From NCBI GenBank assembly GCA_008931825.1, contig QXVZ01007819.1, forward strand, positions 1-34,377: DNA of 34,377 nt, in the 5' to 3' direction. This document shows positions 12,301-21,910 of the stretch, piece by piece. Source of the stretch: Phallusia fumigata. Its lineage: Eukaryota > Chordata > Ascidiacea > Phlebobranchia > Ascidiidae. The notes under the pieces were generated by a model, which saw nothing but the letters and a program-made list of their open reading frames with translations, was not told the origin of the DNA and did no database searches. The position numbers and the translations under genes were made by a program. Positions within the stretch are counted from its first letter, which is position 1. Each line of letters opens with the position of its first letter.

Positions 12301-13070
12301 AGCGTCAAACTTGTCCAGCTCCTTAAGTTTTCCATTTCGCTTCGGCAATCCCCACAAACCTAATAAATAATTTGTAGTTACTAGTTGTGTCATAACATTG
12401 TGCAGTAAAATTCCATTTTCGGCCTGTTGACTTATGTTGTGAAAACGTGAACGGTAGTCGTAACTCGTAATGGCGATTAATTTTTCCTTAGGTATTGGAT
12501 GAAACAATATATTGTTAATTTGGGCATAGTTTTTTATTCTTCGTTGTTTTTTTTGCAGCAATAGATGTCGTGAATTATTTTAATCCTGTGAGACAGCCCC
12601 CCTAATTGCTCTGTTCTGTTTTACATGGTAGGCAATAATCGCACGCAGTAGCCTACGTTAATAGCCTCGGTCATGCGTAAAACACGTACGTAATCGGAAA
12701 TGCTACATTGTATCAGCAAGTATCTGTTCTGCAAAAACGTGACGCAATGCAGGAATTTGCTGGTTTTTGTTACATGTACACTGAGCAACATTTTGCCAGG
12801 TAAAAAATGTACAGTAGGCTACTAAGAAATCCATTTCAGCGGATCTTGGCGCCAATTATTCAAAATAAAAGGTTGGCTAAATGCTTCGAAATGCTAATCT
12901 ACTTTTAAACGTAAATTGGAAGAATGAAAAAATTAAAACTTGCCTGGCTTCCATCTTCTTTCGTCCTCGGTCACCAAGTCTTTCCCAGAGAGCAAGTTTT
13001 TCCAAAACTCTTCAACGTTATTCGACTCGGGAAACCGTCCGGAAAGACCAGATATTGAAATCTGTTCCAT
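2109..13070 (-). CDS. FASN: Type I animal fatty acid synthase (29 exons, one in-frame stop, central region missing)
   Basis: Cytosolic multienzyme making palmitate from acetyl-CoA, malonyl-CoA and NADPH. Exons, 5' to 3' on the minus strand: 13070-12944, 12359-12207, 11713-11540, 11265-11058, 10989-10856, 10788-10691, 10628-10421, 10281-10075, 10004-9840, 9307-9120, 8910-8721, 8410-8181, 7907-7689, 7292-7010, 6943-6752, 6604-6365, 6224-6044, 5977-5897, 5767-5469, 5362-5240, 5185-5029, 4973-4866, 4792-4671, 4528-4288, 4018-3757, 3636-3496, 3327-2734, 2661-2474, 2358-2109. All phases agree, giving 1920 codons plus stop; vertebrate FASN has about 2500. The start ATG (13070-13068) was chosen because the protein then begins [11 protein letters not shown], like vertebrate FASN. 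Active sites are Cys161, His293 and His331 (KS), Ser575 and His677 (AT), His875 and Asp1022 (DH), Ser1460 and Tyr1473 (KR), Ser1595 (ACP), and Ser1738, Asp1764 and His1900 (TE). Codon 215 is TAA, and the pseudo-methyltransferase region is absent at the N at 5966. A FAS-like polyketide synthase is a possible alternative, but similarity to FASN proper is strong throughout. Confidence 0.95.
3496..4792 (-). other. FASN: FASN ketoreductase (KR) domain exons 23-26
   Basis: Residues about 1322-1577. This NADPH-dependent SDR-fold reductase acts on beta-ketoacyl-ACP. The Rossmann motif is VTGGLGGFG (from residue 1333). The catalytic serine lies in VVFSSVVSG (Ser1460) and the tyrosine in GQTNYGLAN (Tyr1473). 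Exon 25 begins at 4018: an acceptor nearer the conserved core would lose about eight residues that vertebrate enzymes have. The exon 25 donor is GTGGGC, weak but in phase. Confidence 0.9.
4866..5977 (-). other. FASN: FASN enoyl reductase (ER) domain exons 18-22, N-terminus truncated
   Basis: Residues about 1066-1321. This NADPH-dependent MDR-type reductase reduces the enoyl-ACP. The nucleotide-binding motif [11 protein letters not shown] (from residue 1127) and the GKHIGKVV end of the domain are clear. Recognisable ER sequence starts at PAEGLATHV inside exon 18, directly after codon 1070 (ANT), which contains the N at 5966. The first part of the ER domain found in other FASNs is therefore absent together with the pseudo-ME/pseudo-KR. 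Confidence 0.9.
6044..7292 (-). other. FASN: FASN dehydratase (DH) domain exons 14-17
   Basis: Residues about 768-1065. This double hot-dog dehydratase removes water from the beta-hydroxyacyl-ACP. The HxxxGxxxxP motif is seen as [11 protein letters not shown] (His875), and the second catalytic residue lies in FLDATLQ (Asp1022). Exon 17 ends in phase 2, just after the PTRI strand typical of the DH C-terminus. The family normally continues here into a pseudo-methyltransferase, which is not present. Confidence 0.9.
7525..7615 (+). tRNA. tRNA-Tyr (GTA) with an 18-nt intron
   Basis: Acceptor arm CCTTCGA pairs with TCGAAGG and is followed by discriminator A. The D-arm/A box (ATAGCTCAGTTGGTAGAGC) and the T-arm/B box (GGTTCGACTCC) are both present. 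Anticodon GTA is at 7558-7560. The intron (7562-7579) starts one base after the anticodon, as in eukaryotic tRNA-Tyr. The anticodon stem GTGGA pairs with TCCAT, with one G-U pair. The gene lies antisense within the FASN intron between exons 13 and 14. Confidence 0.95.
7689..10004 (-). other. FASN: FASN malonyl/acetyl transferase (AT) domain exons 9-13
   Basis: Residues about 437-767. This domain loads acetyl and malonyl groups onto the ACP. The serine is in GHSVGE (Ser575). An arginine in the YLRGRC context matches the carboxylate-binding Arg of malonyl transferases, and the histidine is in AFHSSF (His677). The KS-AT linker between exons 8 and 9 is about 20 residues shorter than in vertebrates; the intron there is only about 70 bp, so no hidden exon fits. 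Two tRNA-Tyr genes lie on the opposite strand in introns of or next to this block. Confidence 0.92.
9567..9657 (+). tRNA. tRNA-Tyr (GTA) with an 18-nt intron, second copy
   Basis: Mature sequence matches the copy at 7525. Anticodon GTA is at 9600-9602 and the intron at 9604-9621, differing at two positions. It lies antisense within the FASN intron between exons 9 and 10. About 90 bp of 5' flank also resembles the other copy, so the gene and its upstream region were duplicated together. Confidence 0.95.
10075..13070 (-). other. FASN: FASN beta-ketoacyl synthase (KS) domain exons 1-8
   Basis: Residues about 1-436. The KS domain condenses malonyl-ACP with the growing acyl chain. The nucleophile lies in DTACSSS (Cys161). 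The two histidines are in EAHGTGT (His293) and NMGHSEP (His331), and the closing motif is GFGGSNVHV. Numbering of Cys161, His293 and His331 is identical to the human enzyme, so nothing is inserted or lost up to that point. Exon 4 contains an in-frame TAA (11077-11075, codon 215), where family members have Phe of the FD pair just before GNG. Intron 1 has a GC donor (GCAAGT) rather than GT. Confidence 0.93.
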
Positions 13071-13857
13071 TTGCAAAATCTTTTTCATGAAAATCTAAGC
13101 GCACAGATTTACAATGCTTTTTGTTCAATTGTAACTGAAAAGTGTTTTGGATGTGACAAAATCCGCCGGTTATATTCTCAGACGTGGTGCCATTATCTGG
13201 CCGACCGGTCTTTCGCAATGGGGTTACTGTAGGGCAGACTTTCGGGTTACTCTCGGTCAACACGTCCTCAATCCTCATGTAGTTCCCATTCAAGTGCCGT
13301 TGTACGAGTATGGGCAGAGCGTGGCTTCATGTTGTGGCACGTCAACCATGCTGCGTGTCAATAACTTGCTGAAGTTACCTTGTCTATTTCCAGAAAAAGC
13401 TTGAATGGCATTGGTTTGCTGTTTGTTCTGTTGGGTTTTGTGGAAGCTCTGTCGAGGTGAAGCAACTTTTAATTTTGCGAACGTGCACGATTCAGATTTT
13501 CGTTTTTTGAAACGTGCCAAGGTCAGCGATGCGAACGGATGTGGTAGTGTTTCGTCAGTAATTTAACGATTCTGCCATCTGTTTGGGACACATCATGTTT
13601 GTTAAATAGCGGGGGCTACGTGAGGCAAACAACCTTTCATGAACTGAAATGTGGAATCAAAATTGGCATTAAACGTGGCGGTATTGTCCCCCCTTACTCA
13701 CATTGCACGTATAATCACCCAACATTTCCACCAACTACACTTTCTAAAATTGTTTTTCCAATTTAGGAGCAAGATTGCATTTACCTTCTAAACCAACTTT
13801 CTATTCTTTAAAAAAGGGTTATGTGCCTATAAAAGTACCCTATTTTAGTGGGAAACC

Positions 13858-13973
13858 ATGAACCCTTCACACACTACATTTTTTTACCAACTCTGTTTGC
13901 AGGCATTTAATCTTACTTACGTAGAAAATTTGATTGCCAACGTAATGAATGATGCTGCCTGTAAAACTGATGC
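13858..13973 (+). pseudogene. Duplicate TRMT10A leader and exon 1 fragment
   Basis: Matches 14481-14595, including the TTTGCAG acceptor, the start codon and the first codons (NDAACKTDA), and is then cut at the N at 13974. Either a real tandem duplicate or a second haplotype placed in series by the assembler. Confidence 0.85.
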
Positions 13974-14450
13974 NACGTCAACCATGCTGCGTGTCAATAA
14001 CTTGCTGAAGTTACCTTGCCTATTTCCAGAAAAAACTTGAATGGCATTGGTTTGCTGTTTGTTCTGTTGGGTTTTGTGGAAGCTCTGTCGAGGTGAAGCA
14101 ACTTTCAATTTTGCGAACGTGCACGTTTCAGATTTTCGTTTTCTGAACGTGCCAAGGTCAGCGATGTGAACGGATGTGGTAGTGTTTTGTCAGTAATTTA
14201 ACGATTCTGCCATCTGTTTGGGACACATCATGTTTGTTAAATAGCGGGGGCTACGTGAGGCAAACAACCTTTCATGTACTGAAATGTGGAATCAAAATTG
14301 GCATTAAACGTGGCGGTATTGTCCCCCCTTACTCACATTGCACGTATAAATCACCCAACATTTCCACCAACCAATTGTTTTTCCAATATAGGAGCAAGAT
14401 TGCATGTACCTTCTAAACCAACTTCTATTCTGTAAAAAGGGTTATGTGCC

Positions 14451-14457
14451 TATAAAA
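14451..14457 (+). promoter_or_regulatory. Candidate TATA box of TRMT10A
   Basis: TATAAAA lies about 30 bp upstream of 14481 and 117 bp upstream of the ATG at 14568. If used, transcription starts near the ATG at 14481, which would leave that codon no leader. This favours 14568 as the translation start. The same motif sits at 13828 in the duplicate. Confidence 0.45.
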
Positions 14458-14567
14458 GTACCCTATTTTAGTGGGAAACCATGAACCCTTCACACAATAC
14501 ATTTTATTACCAACTCTGTTTGCAGGCATTTAATCTTACTTATGTAGAAAATTTGATTGCCATAGTA

Positions 14568-16500
14568 ATGAATGATGCTGCCTGTAAAACTGATGCAGCT
14601 ACTCCCAATGATAATGCATCTGATGATGGTGTAGCCATGGAACACAATTATCGGAGTAGGTGGATTGTGTAATTTTCATTGTCACCAATTACAAACAGCA
14701 ATGAAAACAAAGTCATTTTTTGTAGAAATGACTATCGCAGAACTAAAAGAGATGCTTGGTGATGAGAAAGTTTCCAAAAATCAAAAGAAGAAAATTGCTA
14801 AACAAATCAAATGGCTTGAAACAGCAGATACCAGAAAGTATGTAAGTTAATAAATGCTTTTTTACCTACAACACCAAACAAAATTGTATTATTATAGTCT
14901 TTGATGCTTAATTAACCTTCTAGCTTAAAAGTAGCTGTATAATCTTTGTTGTTTTAAATAAACAGACAGGATTTTAGCTTGGTATATGATGTACATGACA
15001 TTATTGTTGCATTCCTTGTTAAATCTTTAGGTAGGAATAGCAGTATAGAGCTGTGTGTAGAAATAAAATCTTTGCAATAAAGACACTTGTAGAGACTACC
15101 ATACTGACTTTTTTACAGCAAGTATAAAAAATTAATTACAATGCAACATATACCAATATGGCAGTACAAGCTAATGTGGGCCTCTGACATCTGACGTTAT
15201 ATCTTAATTTATTTGGTTAGTTGTTTTAAAACTTGCCCAGTTATGTTAAAGTAGTGGTACCATTTACACTGGGGTGGTTATTGTAGATATTCAATAGCCT
15301 TGTTGGCTTTTAAATATAACTTCTTGAAAGGGAGTTACGGAAGAAAAGAAAAGTCCAACACAAGGAGAAAAATATTGCTGAAGGACGAAAACGGCCAAAA
15401 TTTGAAACAATCACCACTGTTGAAAACTTTGATGAACATTGTCACATAGCAATTGACCTAAGCTTTGACAAGTTAATGTTAAACAAGGATATAAAAAAGT
15501 TGGGAAAACAAATTGCCTGGTGTTATAAGGAAAATAGAAGGTCACTTCACCCTGTCCAGGTAGCAAATTTGCAATAGATTGTGCATTTGTCCAACATTAA
15601 TTCGCTTAAGATATATAAAGCATACATTTTTGGTTAACAACCATAATGTGTCACATAATTGTAAATTCGAAACAAGATAACAAATTTATGTAATCAGTTT
15701 CACTCATGCAAATGTAACGTATGTCATTTTTATACTTCAGGGAAATTGTTTAAATTTAAAACATTTGTTTCACTTTGCAGTACCACATATGTGGCTTGGG
15801 GGACCGCCTGCGTTCTTCGCTTGATCCTTCATATAAAAATTGGGATGTTCACTTTGATAAGGTACCTTTTGAATCCTTTCCCAAAGACAAGATTACTTAC
15901 CTCACAGCTGAATCAGAAAATGTCCTGAAGGAAATTGAATTAGGAATGGTGTATGTGATTGGTGGTCTAGTGGACCACAACCATCAAAAGGTGAGTCAAG
16001 GTGTTAGATACACTTTTTAGGCCAATATAACGACCACATGGTTTAAAAATAGTCAAGGACGTCTGGCGCCACCAGATGAAAAATTTACAATATTGTTTTC
16101 GACACTTGTAGTCAGTAGACATTAGAGACGAAATTGTTTGATGGTGAAAAATTTGATGTTGTTTTTTACCTTGACAAAGGGCGTGTGTCAAAAATTGGCG
16201 AACGAAAATGGAATTGTCACTGCACGTTTGCCCTTAGAGGAAAACATCGACATCAAAACACGAAAAGTTCTCACTGTCAATCATGGTAAATACGCCATTA
16301 AAAGGCCAATTCGAAATTTTTCGCGGTTAGATTTGCTGGTTATTTTTGTTCTTAACCAACCATTTTCTTTAGTTTTTGAAATTCTTCTCGCCTATCGCAC
16401 AATGAAAAGTTGGAAGGAAGCGATTTTAAAAATTATGCCTCAGAAGAAATTGACGAAAACTTTGCGCATGACTGACAATGGAAATAAAAGCAATACGTAG
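14568..16500 (+). CDS. TRMT10A: TRMT10A, tRNA (guanine-9-N1) methyltransferase
   Basis: SPOUT-fold enzyme that methylates N1 of guanosine 9 in tRNAs using S-adenosylmethionine. Exons: 14568-14655, 14726-14837, 15331-15559, 15781-15990, 16180-16285 and 16373-16500. Phases agree and give 290 residues; the human protein has 339, with most of the difference at the ends. An acidic N-terminus is followed by a basic region ([15 protein letters not shown], then [12 protein letters not shown]). The core reads [20 protein letters not shown] and RRSLHPVQ. The motif [13 protein letters not shown] carries the conserved catalytic-region aspartate, and VLTVNHVFEILL closes the cofactor knot. The IGGLVDHNH form matches the A paralogue better than B or C. 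The start was chosen from the TATA spacing; an in-frame ATG at 14481 is the alternative. It is divergent to FASN, and its 5' end is partly duplicated at 13858-13973. Confidence 0.93.
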
Positions 16501-18046
16501 AAACCAGCTGTGCCCTATCATGCTACGCTGTAGGTGTTCAACAAGTTTGGACCGATCTACACAAACATGAAGCATAACGAACAAGTACCTTTTCGAGGTC
16601 AATGACAAGCTAGGGGCCAATTCGATGGTTTTGCTGGGCTAAGAAGGATTTGGCAGACACAAATTTGCAGGCATTTGGTTGGTAATGTGTAAATGAAATC
16701 TTGATGTTGATTTTAATTGAAATTCTCAAACTAATGGTTTTAGGTTTCTGTCGTACTGGTGTTTTCGCCTGTCTATTGTCGAAAATGTGGTGATTACACA
16801 GTTCATTTTAATACACACTTCATTTGGAGAAACATCACCTCTAAATGAAAGCGTAAGATCGTGTCGCAGTATGATTGGCGAATTGACTTGGAGCAAAAAT
16901 ATTCAGCTTAAAGCAAACTCCCATGTTATGCAAAAGAAAAAAATTCACAGTATACTGTTTGCGTAGAAAAAGCAAATAGTGCTGTGGAAAGTCGTGGCTT
17001 GAAAACGTGTCAGGCTGAGTAAGTGTACCTAAGCCCGCCCGTTGCATTTGCAGGCACTCTAAGCGAGTTTCATTTTTTTTACGGGGTTCGAACCCCGAGC
17101 AGTTTTTTGTATGTCTGTGTATGGGTCGAGCGCGATTTTAAAAATTTGCAAATTAAGTGTATTTTAACCTTCTTATTTACCTAAAGAAAAACACTTTGAT
17201 GACAGCACAACGTTAATATATATTGATGTTGTCTCATATGAGAGGTAACCTTGAAAGGGGCTGCGGGGCGGGTTGATTTTGCTCGACGGGCCGTATTTGT
17301 CCCGCGAGCCATTAACTGCCGATCCCTGTCATAGAAAATTCGGTCAAGTGCCTGCCGGTTTACTCTCTTTTCTTTGTTGCTTTTTTGTGACGAACTTAAA
17401 ATTCCCCTTGTTCGTACGTAACTCGCTGTTTCTATGTTTTCTTTTCCTCGCGGTAATTCGAAAAGACTTTCAGTTTGAGAGCTATTAAGTCGGTTGACTT
17501 TCTCGGTGTCGTCCTTGAATCTGTGTCCACTTTCTTTACTTTTGCTCTTGACTGCGCAACTAATGTTTGTCAGTCAACATTTGAATCAAGTATTTTCGTT
17601 TTGGTTGCGTAGGCTTACGAACAAACAAAGTTTTAAATTATCTGTCAAATAAAAACTAAGGCTGTTGCTGCCGGTCGTAATACTGATATCTCAAATAAAA
17701 CAAAGGAAAACTTCGTTCTTGCGAACAGGCTTTAATCCAATTTCATTTCACGCAAAAACATACATTAAAATGTCTTGCGGACCTGAATAAAGGCCCAACA
17801 CCCCGGGTAGTATACCAATGCGCTGCGGTGTTGCTTTAGCGTTACCGAAACTACAATCCTGTTTTTTTTTATCTAATGTGAAACCTCCGCAGATGTGTTT
17901 AATCGATCACTTGCTTTTACAATCCTGTGTAAAGTTGTAGTCTGTTTGTTTTGAAACTTTAATTGCAAAATGATGTGATCGGCAAAAGGTCTCGGCTGTC
18001 TATTGTCACTTTTTACATTGGGCCTCATGAAAACTGTGGTTTTCGA
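16501..18046. other. TRMT10A/TSSK intergenic region, no gene seen
   Basis: It contains the 3' ends of two convergent genes. I see only a 16-bp palindromic T-arm-like sequence (17082-17097) and a possible minus-strand ATTAAA (17963-17958) for the kinase gene. There is no conserved coding sequence. Confidence 0.5.
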
Positions 18047-19054
18047 TCAGGTATTCGTCGTCGTATGACTTTTGCCGGGTTGTTCTGATAGAGTAGAAGA
18101 GCTTGATCTATCGCTTCCTATTCCTGAATCGGTTGCGCTTATAGACGTTTTTAGTAACGACTTAGGCGGGGAAGCCATCCACTCATCGTTGAGAATGTTT
18201 GTTAACGTGTAGCGCTTACTAAGGTCGTAGCAAAGAATTCTCCCAACCAATTTTCGATACAGTGGCCTCAAATCGTTCTCCTTAGGGAATTGAAGTGACG
18301 CTTTTTGGTCATGAATTAACCGTCTGATGCTTGAATCTCGAAAGGGCATGACGCAACATCCCATTATAAACAGAATAACACCCAAGCTCCACACGTCTGC
18401 CACCGGCCCCTGGTAGGGAATGCCACGAAGGATTTCTGGCGCAGCGTAAGCCGCACTCCCACAAAACGTCCGACTTCTGTCCGGTGCCTCCAGTTTGCGC
18501 GCAAACCCAAAGTCAGCAATTTTTACGCTATTTTCGTTGGTCAAGAGAATGTTTTCACATTTCAGATCCCTGTGAATAACCGACAAGCTGTGAAGGTACT
18601 TGACGCCGGTGCACATTTCAGCAAAAAGTCTGTGCGTATCGAACTCACAAAGAGGTCCTTTTAACTTGATGAACTCCAGTAAATCCCCATGACAGGCTCT
18701 CTCAATAGACATGTAAATTTTATGTTCATTGGAAAATACTTCGTACATTTTGATGATATTGTCGTGGTCGAGAATTCCCATTACATCGCGTTCCCGCGGC
18801 CAAAACTTCTCCAAAAAATCTTGTGGCGCAGTTGTTTTGTTGATAATTTTTAGTGCCACAGGAATTGACTCAGTAGTTCCTGGTTTCTTCCATATTGCGG
18901 CTTTTACTTTTGAGTAGCTCCCTTCTCCCAAAACTGCCTGGATATGATACCCTTTTTCTTGCAGTACTCCATCGTCATTTTTTACGACAGAATTGTTTAA
19001 TCTTCCCATTTGAAACACATTGTTAAATGATTTCGTAAAACAATTCAATCGCAA
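18047..19054 (-). CDS. TSSK: Testis-specific serine/threonine kinase (TSSK) family, single exon
   Basis: Ser/Thr kinase of the TSSK family, which acts in late spermatid and sperm development in animals. One uninterrupted exon of 335 residues; the better start is probably Met16 (19009-19007), since the family starts shortly before the kinase domain. Kinase features: glycine loop GEGSYSKV (43-50), Lys69 in VALK, Glu88 in PRERD, HRDLKCEN (161-168), DFG (181-183), the TSSK signature TFCGSAAYAAPE (196-207), and DVWSLGVILFIM. APQDFLEKF at 76-84 is also typical of TSSK1/2. The Ser/Thr-rich tail contains DSGIGS (309-314), a match to the beta-TrCP degron. Single-exon structure is common in this family. 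The exact orthologue number is not assigned. Confidence 0.93.
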   Translation of the reverse strand: MRLNCFTKSFNNVFQMGRLNNSVVKNDDGVLQEKGYHIQAVLGEGSYSKVKAAIWKKPGTTESIPVALKIINKTTAPQDFLEKFWPRERDVMGILDHDNIIKMYEVFSNEHKIYMSIERACHGDLLEFIKLKGPLCEFDTHRLFAEMCTGVKYLHSLSVIHRDLKCENILLTNENSVKIADFGFARKLEAPDRSRTFCGSAAYAAPEILRGIPYQGPVADVWSLGVILFIMGCCVMPFRDSSIRRLIHDQKASLQFPKENDLRPLYRKLVGRILCYDLSKRYTLTNILNDEWMASPPKSLLKTSISATDSGIGSDRSSSSTLSEQPGKSHTTTNT

Positions 19055-21029
19055 AATTTAAAGGCCCCTTGGGCGCATTAAGACGTCACAAAAGTTCTTT
19101 GTAAACGTACTTGCTACGAAACAATACTGTCCTGGTCTGGATATCATATTTCGTACTTGTCGACGCAGCGAAATACGTCATTGTTGACAAAACGTGAATA
19201 CAAAATAGCTGGGCCTGGCTCTCGTTTAAGTTTCTTCGTGGCTTGGTTGGTTCGGGGTCAGACAGACGAGACAAACAATGTTACATCGAAACAGTTAGTT
19301 TTTTTATCACCCTGTTATTTTCTCTTGTATGTCGTGGACTTTAAAGTAGTTTTTCACCAGAGCAAATGGGTTGTATGAGATGTTTAACAAAACCGACGAC
19401 TCAATTGTAAGGCAATAATAGCATCCAGTTCAGCCTGACAGGAATAATTTTGTCCCATACTGCTACTGAAACCAGCAACGTGTTTGTAATGAGTGCATTA
19501 GCAGTTAGCACCTCCTGCCTTTTGTCTTTGTCTGCTTATTGATTTTTTTTAAAGTAGATTGCTCTATATTTTGTGCTTTAATATGAAGAGAACACATATT
19601 GTTGTTGTTTTTCTGTCTATTTTAATTTATTCCTTTCGTTTGGTCCAGATAAAGTCATTTAAATATGTTCAAATTTTCTGTAATTTCCTGATAGATAGAT
19701 GGTTAGTTAATCACCTAGCAGTTTTATATTTTATTAGTTGGCACAGTGCAAAGTATTTAAAAGCATAATGTGATATTTGGTTGAGATCACGTATCTTTAA
19801 CTTTATCAACCTGCTTCTTTGCTTGTCAATGTAGGTCAATACTATTTGTTGCGTGTATACTGTCTCCCAATGTATTGCCATGTTTTGTGCCATATTCAGA
19901 CCAATGTTTAATACAAATCCACTGCTTTTTGCACATATAAAACAATTGTAAGACATTATACCAATGCTACTGGGCAGTCATTTAGTTCAAGCTATTTGTT
20001 AATGTAATTATTGCATTTAAATCATGCTAAGAGTTCATTTGACATTGAGATAAGCATTGACATGATGTTAGAAATAATTTGATTGGATTTGCCAAATGTA
20101 TTTTTTATGTTTGTCTAAATTGACCCTGTCCCAACGCGTATTAGCAATTGCGTATGTTAAGTTTCATTTGTTTATGCTTGCAAAAACAATTATGTTTTAA
20201 AATGTCAGGTAAAGCATGGACCCAATGTAATTCAGGCAGTGCATATGTATTTATTGTAATGTAATGAAATATTGTATGGGGAAAATAGCATTTGAGGGGT
20301 TGTAGTTAAAGTGCAATGGCTACATAGAGAATACTATCTCTTTGGTTCTACATAATTTGTTTAATATTTTGTATTGGGTGATAAGAAGCCTGATTCCTAT
20401 TTTTTGTTTTTCTTTAGAAGTTGTTTAGAAGTTTTTTTCAGGTTTGGTAATTATTTTTTATTCGAGTAATAATGGTTGCATCTTAGGGTCTGGTCTTGAC
20501 ATCACCAAAAAATGTTTTCCACTGCTATTTCGTGCATTATGAAGTGGTAATTTTGTGGTTTAAAATGTGTAAATAAACACAAAAACAATGTGCTGATTCA
20601 GGCAAAACAACCATTTTAATTTATTGATGTTTTGACTGTTGATAACTGTTCTGATTACATAATTGTATAACATTACTATTTAATGCCCATGCATGTAGCG
20701 TCATACACATACAAGAGGCCTAAACATCACTATCTGTCATTTGCAGCAAGTTCCGTTATATTTTGTGTACTATACACTTTATATGATGATTTTGTGTTTT
20801 GTTAGTTAAACTTATTAATTCCACTAGCAAATGGACACTTTGAGTTGGGGTCATCTACTTGAAATCAATTTCTGGATTACTGCAGCAGATGTTTTTTAAA
20901 GATAAGTTTTTCTGCAAACATTTTAGGATGTGCCTTTTTTGATCTAGTTGGTTTACTGACATTACATTGTTTCACATGCATGTAAATATATTTATTTTAC
21001 TGTGAGAACTTTTTTAGATTGTGAAAATA
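19055..21029. other. AT-rich intergenic or 5' intronic region, no exon seen
   Basis: I searched for PRKD N-terminal and C1 domain (HX..CXXC..HXXC) exons on the plus strand and found none. Apart from TSSK upstream sequence, no feature is supported. Confidence 0.5.
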
Positions 21030-21599
21030 NNNNNNNNNNNNNNNNNNNNNNNNNNNNNNNNNNNNNNNNNNNNNNNNNNNNNNNNNNNNNNNNNNNNNNN
21101 NNNNNNNNNNNNNNNNNNNNNNNNNNNNNNNNNNNNNNNNNNNNNNNNNNNNNNNNNNNNNNNNNNNNNNNNNNNNNNNNNNNNNNNNNNNNNNNNNNNN
21201 NNNNNNNNNNNNNNNNNNNNNNNNNNNNNNNNNNNNNNNNNNNNNNNNNNNNNNNNNNNNNNNNNNNNNNNNNNNNNNNNNNNNNNNNNNNNNNNNNNNN
21301 NNNNNNNNNNNNNNNNNNNNNNNNNNNNNNNNNNNNNNNNNNNNNNNNNNNNNNNNNNNNNNNNNNNNNNNNNNNNNNNNNNNNNNNNNNNNNNNNNNNN
21401 NNNNNNNNNNNNNNNNNNNNNNNNNNNNNNNNNNNNNNNNNNNNNNNNNNNNNNNNNNNNNNNNNNNNNNNNNNNNNNNNNNNNNNNNNNNNNNNNNNNN
21501 NNNNNNNNNNNNNNNNNNNNNNNNNNNNNNNNNNNNNNNNNNNNNNNNNNNNNNNNNNNNNNNNNNNNNNNNNNNNNNNNNNNNNNNNNNNNNNNNNNN
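21030..21599. other. Assembly gap of 570 N
   Basis: An unbroken run of N. It may hide one or more 5' exons of the PRKD gene that continues downstream. Confidence 0.99.
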
Positions 21600-21910
21600 A
21601 TATCTTCTGAAGAGGCTTAACACCTCTTGCATGTTGCAAAAAAAACAGTTAGATGCCTTTAGCAACTTTAAAGGATGTTTGTTTTTAGTGACAACCTTAT
21701 GCAAGGGTTTAGTATCATGATTAATTACCCTCTGCTTACTTATATCCTGCTGATAAAAGCTTTATTGCATTGAAAACAAATTTTAAAGAAGTGGTTTTCA
21801 AAAGAGAAAATAGCTTGAACCAAATTTAGACTGAAAGTTTCTTGTTGTTGTTTTTTTGGTTTTTGTGAAAAAAACTATTGAATAACAGTTTCATGCTACA
21901 TTCATTAAAG

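Larger units (their letters stand above)
13071..14567. promoter_or_regulatory. Head-to-head FASN/TRMT10A intergenic region
   Basis: It separates the FASN ATG (minus, 13070) from the TRMT10A ATG (plus, 14568). It contains a tandem duplication (13339-13973 and 13975-14595) around a lone N. Without the extra copy the two start codons would be about 860 bp apart. A TATAAAA lies at 14451-14457, with a duplicated version at 13828-13834, both facing TRMT10A. The region was also present in the ancient copy at 300-1070. Confidence 0.65.
13339..14595. repeat. Tandem duplication of about 630 bp around a lone N
   Basis: Copy 1 is 13339-13973 and copy 2 is 13975-14595, in the same orientation, differing by scattered substitutions and small indels. 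Copy 1 ends within TRMT10A exon 1 (codons reading NDAACKTDA) exactly at the N at 13974. Copy 2 then restarts upstream in the intergenic region. Confidence 0.9.

Noticed and set aside
2109..13070. Calling the large synthase a polyketide synthase for a natural product
   Set aside because: Residue numbering of the KS active site, the AT arginine context, the ER and KR motifs and the thioesterase triad all follow animal FASN closely; a FAS-like PKS cannot be fully excluded without phylogeny.
17082..17097. T-arm-like palindrome CGGGGTTCGAACCCCG
   Set aside because: It looks like the end of a tRNA, but I could not form a matching acceptor or anticodon arm upstream; at most a tRNA-derived relic.
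20992..21704. Long ORFs of about 200-235 codons
   Set aside because: They are made of N from the assembly gap and carry no information.
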